Part shown: piece by piece, positions 60,195 to 64,000 of the stretch
How positions within the stretch are numbered: the first letter of the stretch is position 1
How the letters are laid out: each line of letters opens with the position of its first letter
Assembly (NCBI RefSeq): GCF_001006325.2
Contig: NZ_LBIA02000001.1
Span: 186,001 to 250,000 of the forward strand
Length of the DNA: 64,000 nucleotides
Reading direction: 5' to 3'
From: Afipia massiliensis
GTDB lineage: Bacteria; Pseudomonadota; Alphaproteobacteria; Rhizobiales; Xanthobacteraceae
The notes under the pieces: generated by a model
Seen by the model: the letters and a program-made list of their open reading frames with translations, nothing else
What the model was told of the DNA's origin: nothing
The model's database searches: none
Translations under genes and position numbers: made by a program

Positions 60195-60818
60195 TCACAC
60201 CGCCACGCCGAGGAATTCCTGTCGTGTCAGCGCATTGTCGCGGAAGCAGCCCAGCATACGGCTGGTGACCAGATCGGTGTCTGCCTTGTGGACACCGCGG
60301 GTCGCCATGCAGTGATGCGCTGCCTTGATGATCACGCCGACGCCCTGCGGCTTCAGCACCTCATTGATGGTGTTGGCGATCTGCGCCGTCATCTTTTCCT
60401 GGATCTGCAGGCGCTTCGCGAACACGTCAACCACCCGGGCAAGCTTGCTGATGCCGACGACGCGACCATTGGGAATGTAGGCCACCCATGCCCGTCCGAT
60501 GATCGGCGCCATATGATGCTCGCAGTGGCTCTCAAACGGGATGCCACGCAGCACAATCATTTCGTCATAGCCCTCGGTCTCGTCGAACGTTTTCTGAAGA
60601 ATCTCGACGGGATCCTGCGCATAGCCTGAGAAAAATTCTTCAAACGCGCGGGTTACCCGGCTCGGGGTCTCGATCAGCCCATCGCGCTGTGGGTCGTCGC
60701 CGGCCCAGCGGATGATCGTTTGAACCGCCGCCTCGACTTCAGCCCGGTCCGGGCGGTTCGTATCGTCCTGCGAGACTTTGACTCGCTCCAGAGCGTGCAC
60801 ATTCTGACCTTTCAACAT
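60195..60818 (-). CDS. folE: GTP cyclohydrolase I
   Basis: This encodes 207 residues from the ATG at 60818 with GGGAGGA upstream; an extension to 60842 covers that site. Zinc and active-site motifs [28 protein letters not shown] and AHHCMATRG identify type IA FolE, which converts GTP to 7,8-dihydroneopterin triphosphate for folate or biopterin synthesis. Its position between a sigma factor and a Rieske reductase is unusual for a folate gene; it may be a stress-linked paralogue. Confidence 0.95.
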   Translation of the reverse strand: MLKGQNVHALERVKVSQDDTNRPDRAEVEAAVQTIIRWAGDDPQRDGLIETPSRVTRAFEEFFSGYAQDPVEILQKTFDETEGYDEMIVLRGIPFESHCEHHMAPIIGRAWVAYIPNGRVVGISKLARVVDVFAKRLQIQEKMTAQIANTINEVLKPQGVGVIIKAAHHCMATRGVHKADTDLVTSRMLGCFRDNALTRQEFLGVAV

Positions 60819-60902
60819 ACTTCCTCCCTTGCCGGAGCCCACGCACCGTGCATTGAAACCATTGACAATCGTTGGATGGCCCGAAGACCAAGGCTCCCAG
60901 GT

Positions 60903-61604
60903 TCAGCCAGGAAGCCCGAGCCGCTTCATCACGCCTGCGGTCATTCGCTCGCAGCGCCGGCCGGCGAACGGGAATGCGTCCATCAGAACGGGGCCGATCT
61001 GCTTGTCCAGCTGCTCACGCACAAGCTTTCGTGCGCGATGCAGCCGCGTCTTGACCGTCTCCGGCCGCAATCCAAGAATTTCCGCGGTATCTTCGACGCT
61101 CAAGCCTTCGATCACCCGCGTGATGAAAACGACCCGATAGACTTCGGGAAGGTTGTCGGTTGCCTGTTCGACGAGTTGCAAAAGCTGGCGCTGCGCCATG
61201 GTTCGTTCCGGGTCGTCGGATTTCGACGTAAGGGGAAATTGAATGATCTCTGCGGGGGTGCGCTGCGCTTCGAATGTGACAATGTCCACGGTCGGACGCT
61301 GGGTTCGTAGCCGCCCCAGCGCTTCATTGATGGTGATGCGCGACAGCCATGTCGCAAGACTGGATTCGCCGCGGAAACTATCCAGATGCGTGAAGGCGCG
61401 AACATAGGCCTCCTGCACCGCGTCCTCCGCCTCGGCATCGTTCCGAAGAATGCTGCGTGCGAGTCGGTAAAGACGCTGATTGTAGCGCTGCATGATGGAG
61501 CGAAAAGCATCGCCATCACGCGCGATGGCGCGCTGCACCAGATCGAAATCGTCCGATGAGACAATAGGATGGGACTTCTGCTCATGTCCCTGGGCTGCTG
61601 TCAT
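60903..61604 (-). CDS. ECF RNA polymerase sigma factor (second)
   Basis: The 233-residue ECF factor has region 2 (FRSIMQRYNQRLYRLARSIL, then DAEAEDAVQEAYVRAFTHLD and SLATWLSRITINEAL) and region 4 (LPEVYRVVFITRVIEGLSVE, then TAEILGLRPETVKTRLHRAR). A C-terminal extension of about 35 residues (DAFPFAGRRCERMTAGVMKR) carries a cysteine and could modulate activity. No anti-sigma gene is adjacent. The folE, Rieske reductase and DUF4142/cupredoxin genes follow on the same strand. A matching upstream motif suggests autoregulation and control of the DUF4142 unit. Confidence 0.93.
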   Translation of the reverse strand: MTAAQGHEQKSHPIVSSDDFDLVQRAIARDGDAFRSIMQRYNQRLYRLARSILRNDAEAEDAVQEAYVRAFTHLDSFRGESSLATWLSRITINEALGRLRTQRPTVDIVTFEAQRTPAEIIQFPLTSKSDDPERTMAQRQLLQLVEQATDNLPEVYRVVFITRVIEGLSVEDTAEILGLRPETVKTRLHRARKLVREQLDKQIGPVLMDAFPFAGRRCERMTAGVMKRLGLPG

Positions 61605-61624
61605 GACCTGTCTCCTGTTGCCCT

Positions 61625-61652
61625 TTGGATGCGCGGGCGAGGAAAAGGTTCC
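61625..61652 (-). promoter_or_regulatory. Putative autoregulatory ECF promoter
   Basis: GGAACC (61652-61647), a 15-nt spacer beginning TTTT, and CATCCAA (61631-61625) on the minus strand, 21-48 bp before the sigma start codon. It matches the site upstream of the DUF4142 gene at both blocks and in spacing. Confidence 0.55.
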
Positions 61653-61792
61653 AGAGATTCTCGAAATCAGCGCTGGCGGCCTGCCGGGCTTGAAATGAGG
61701 CGGCCCTGTCGTCTGGCTGACGATAGATCAGAAAGCGGGCATTTGCGATGCTGGTGCTGCTGTCCCACCCTTTATATCGGCTGGTGTTATGG

Positions 61793-61846
61793 GTCCCGGC
61801 CGCAGCCTGTCATCGGGCCGGCGAAGCCGGACCCGTTGGCCGGGAC
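61793..61846. repeat. Nested hairpin element C in non-coding region
   Basis: GTCCCGGCC (61793-61801) pairs with GGCCGGGAC (61838-61846). Inside, CGGGCCGGC and GCCGGACCCG form a second stem with one bulged base around GAA. The element lies in the ~790-bp non-coding stretch between the ECF and tex genes. Its look is that of dispersed palindromic repeats in Bradyrhizobium relatives. Confidence 0.6.
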
Positions 61847-61950
61847 GACATGTGCCTGCTTGACTTTCAAATTATAAGATTATATTCCTATTGCATTCAG
61901 GCCGCGATGTTTCATGAGCACCGTGCCCGGATAACCTGAGTGACGACGGT

Positions 61951-62077
61951 GGAGCGCCGGGAGGCGCAGCGCCTGTCGCATCAGGCGCGCATGGCCCTCG
62001 CCAGGCTGTGCGGCGGACTCGATCGCAAGAGTTCGCCAAAGGTGCCTCGCAAGCACCTTGGCGCCTCCCGGCGCTCC
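61951..62077. repeat. Structured element D with 17-bp perfect terminal inverted repeats
   Basis: GGAGCGCCGGGAGGCGC (61951-61967) is perfectly complementary to 62061-62077. Two nested hairpins lie inside: GCGCCTG/CAGGCGC (near 61970-61988) and AAGGTGC/GCACCTT (near 62039-62059). The 127-bp unit could fold entirely. An open frame on the minus strand across it looks like an accident of composition. Probably a mobile palindromic repeat, alternatively a structured RNA; a possible AT-rich promoter (TTGACT near 61860, TATATT near 61881) lies upstream. Confidence 0.6.
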
Positions 62078-62280
62078 ATCGTTCTCGCGTTCCGCGCGAG
62101 AAGTGGAGTCTGCAAAGCTCGGATGCATTGATTTGCACCGCGAGGCCAAGGGCGGCTGAGCATGTGTAAAAAGTTTTGCCCCGGTCGTCTCCGCGGACCG
62201 GAATCCACCACGATCCTGTGATTTTTTGCAAGCCTTCAAACCGCCAGGATTCGTCACGCCAGATGTTGAACACAGTTCAT

Positions 62281-62331
62281 CCACAGATCGATTTTCCGTC
62301 GCGACGGGATTGATGAATCATCGATCTGTGG
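62281..62331. repeat. Inverted repeat E upstream of tex
   Basis: CCACAGATCGAT (62281-62292) and ATCGATCTGTGG (62320-62331) are perfect 12-bp arms with a 27-nt spacer that has smaller dyads (CCGTCGCGACGG, TGATGAATCATC). The element ends 65 bp before the tex start and may be an operator or part of its leader. Confidence 0.55.
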
Positions 62332-62396
62332 TTCATAAGCCGTCTCCCTGCGGTCGCGATTCAGGTTCGCGATCTTCTCGTTAAGAAAGACTCCGC

Positions 62397-64000
<1,604 letters not shown>

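Noticed and set aside
61872-62284. Two overlapping ~133-residue minus-strand frames in the region before tex
   Set aside because: They run across perfect inverted repeats, lack ribosome-binding sites and resemble spurious frames over dispersed repeats.
62270-62340. DnaA-box-like TTCATCCACAG and its mirror, suggesting an origin
   Set aside because: Only two imperfect boxes, no AT-rich unwinding element and no dnaA, dnaN, hemE or parAB gene nearby.

Overview
The window looks like chromosomal DNA of an alphaproteobacterium of the Bradyrhizobium/Afipia/Rhodopseudomonas/Nitrobacter group. This is inferred from the GC-rich coding style, the protein families present (DUF6489, DUF6166, LivKHMGF-type transporters in multiple copies, small secreted Cys-rich proteins, KdpFABCDE) and palindromic intergenic elements of the kind common in that group; no rRNA or marker alignment was possible. 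There is no insertion sequence, prophage, CRISPR array or tRNA, and the gene content is metabolic, transport and stress related.

Layout. 1-3.2 kb: the 3' end of a multi-haem cytochrome c gene, two tandem long palindromes, pncB (NAD salvage), a DUF6489 gene and an NTF2-like gene. 3.3-6.1 kb: a type I Baeyer-Villiger monooxygenase with an HSL-family esterase, a plausible ketone-to-ester-to-alcohol/acid pair. 6.3-8.6 kb: an ECF sigma factor and its membrane anti-sigma factor, divergent from a secreted DUF4394 protein; both sides carry matching promoter motifs. 8.6-15 kb: a branched-chain-type ABC operon ending in a CnbZ-like gene, with a divergent LysR regulator. 15-20.2 kb: an RND efflux pump and adaptor with a divergent GntR regulator. 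20.3-26.5 kb: a second complete Liv-type operon, extended by a DUF6166 gene and a zinc alcohol dehydrogenase. 26.7-28.2 kb: a di-iron fatty acid hydroxylase with two small membrane proteins. 28.2-31.2 kb: glutamate-type dehydrogenase, succinate-semialdehyde dehydrogenase and a decayed C-terminal stub of an acyl-CoA ligase. 31.5-33.4 kb: small exported Cys-rich proteins, two of which share one exact repeat. 33.6-38 kb: a second RND adaptor/pump pair. 38-46 kb: the high-affinity potassium system kdpFABC-kdpDE, preceded by a 27-residue mini-gene. 46.2-56.5 kb: a LacI-controlled sugar/polyol operon (FAD oxidase, FGGY kinase, complete ABC importer, SDR, GldA-type dehydrogenase). 56.7-61.7 kb: an HU-type protein, then cupredoxin, DUF4142, Rieske-FAD reductase, GTP cyclohydrolase I and a second ECF sigma factor. 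61.7-62.4 kb: a long structured non-coding region. 62.4 kb to the end: tex, truncated by the window.

How it works together. The main coherent units are self-contained uptake-plus-catabolism operons, each beside its own regulator (LysR, GntR, LacI), plus two ECF regulons. The strongest regulatory observations are sequence motifs that recur exactly where the neighbouring regulator should act: TGCATCC-N15/16-CGGTAT twice around the first ECF gene; GGAA(A)CC-N15-CATC(C/G)AA once before the second ECF gene and once before the DUF4142-cupredoxin pair; and a strong palindrome before the LacI-linked operon. No obviously new defence or mobile system was found. The best candidates for undescribed biology are the two ECF regulons, the Cys-rich exported repeat family, the polyol operon and the structured non-coding elements before pncB and tex.
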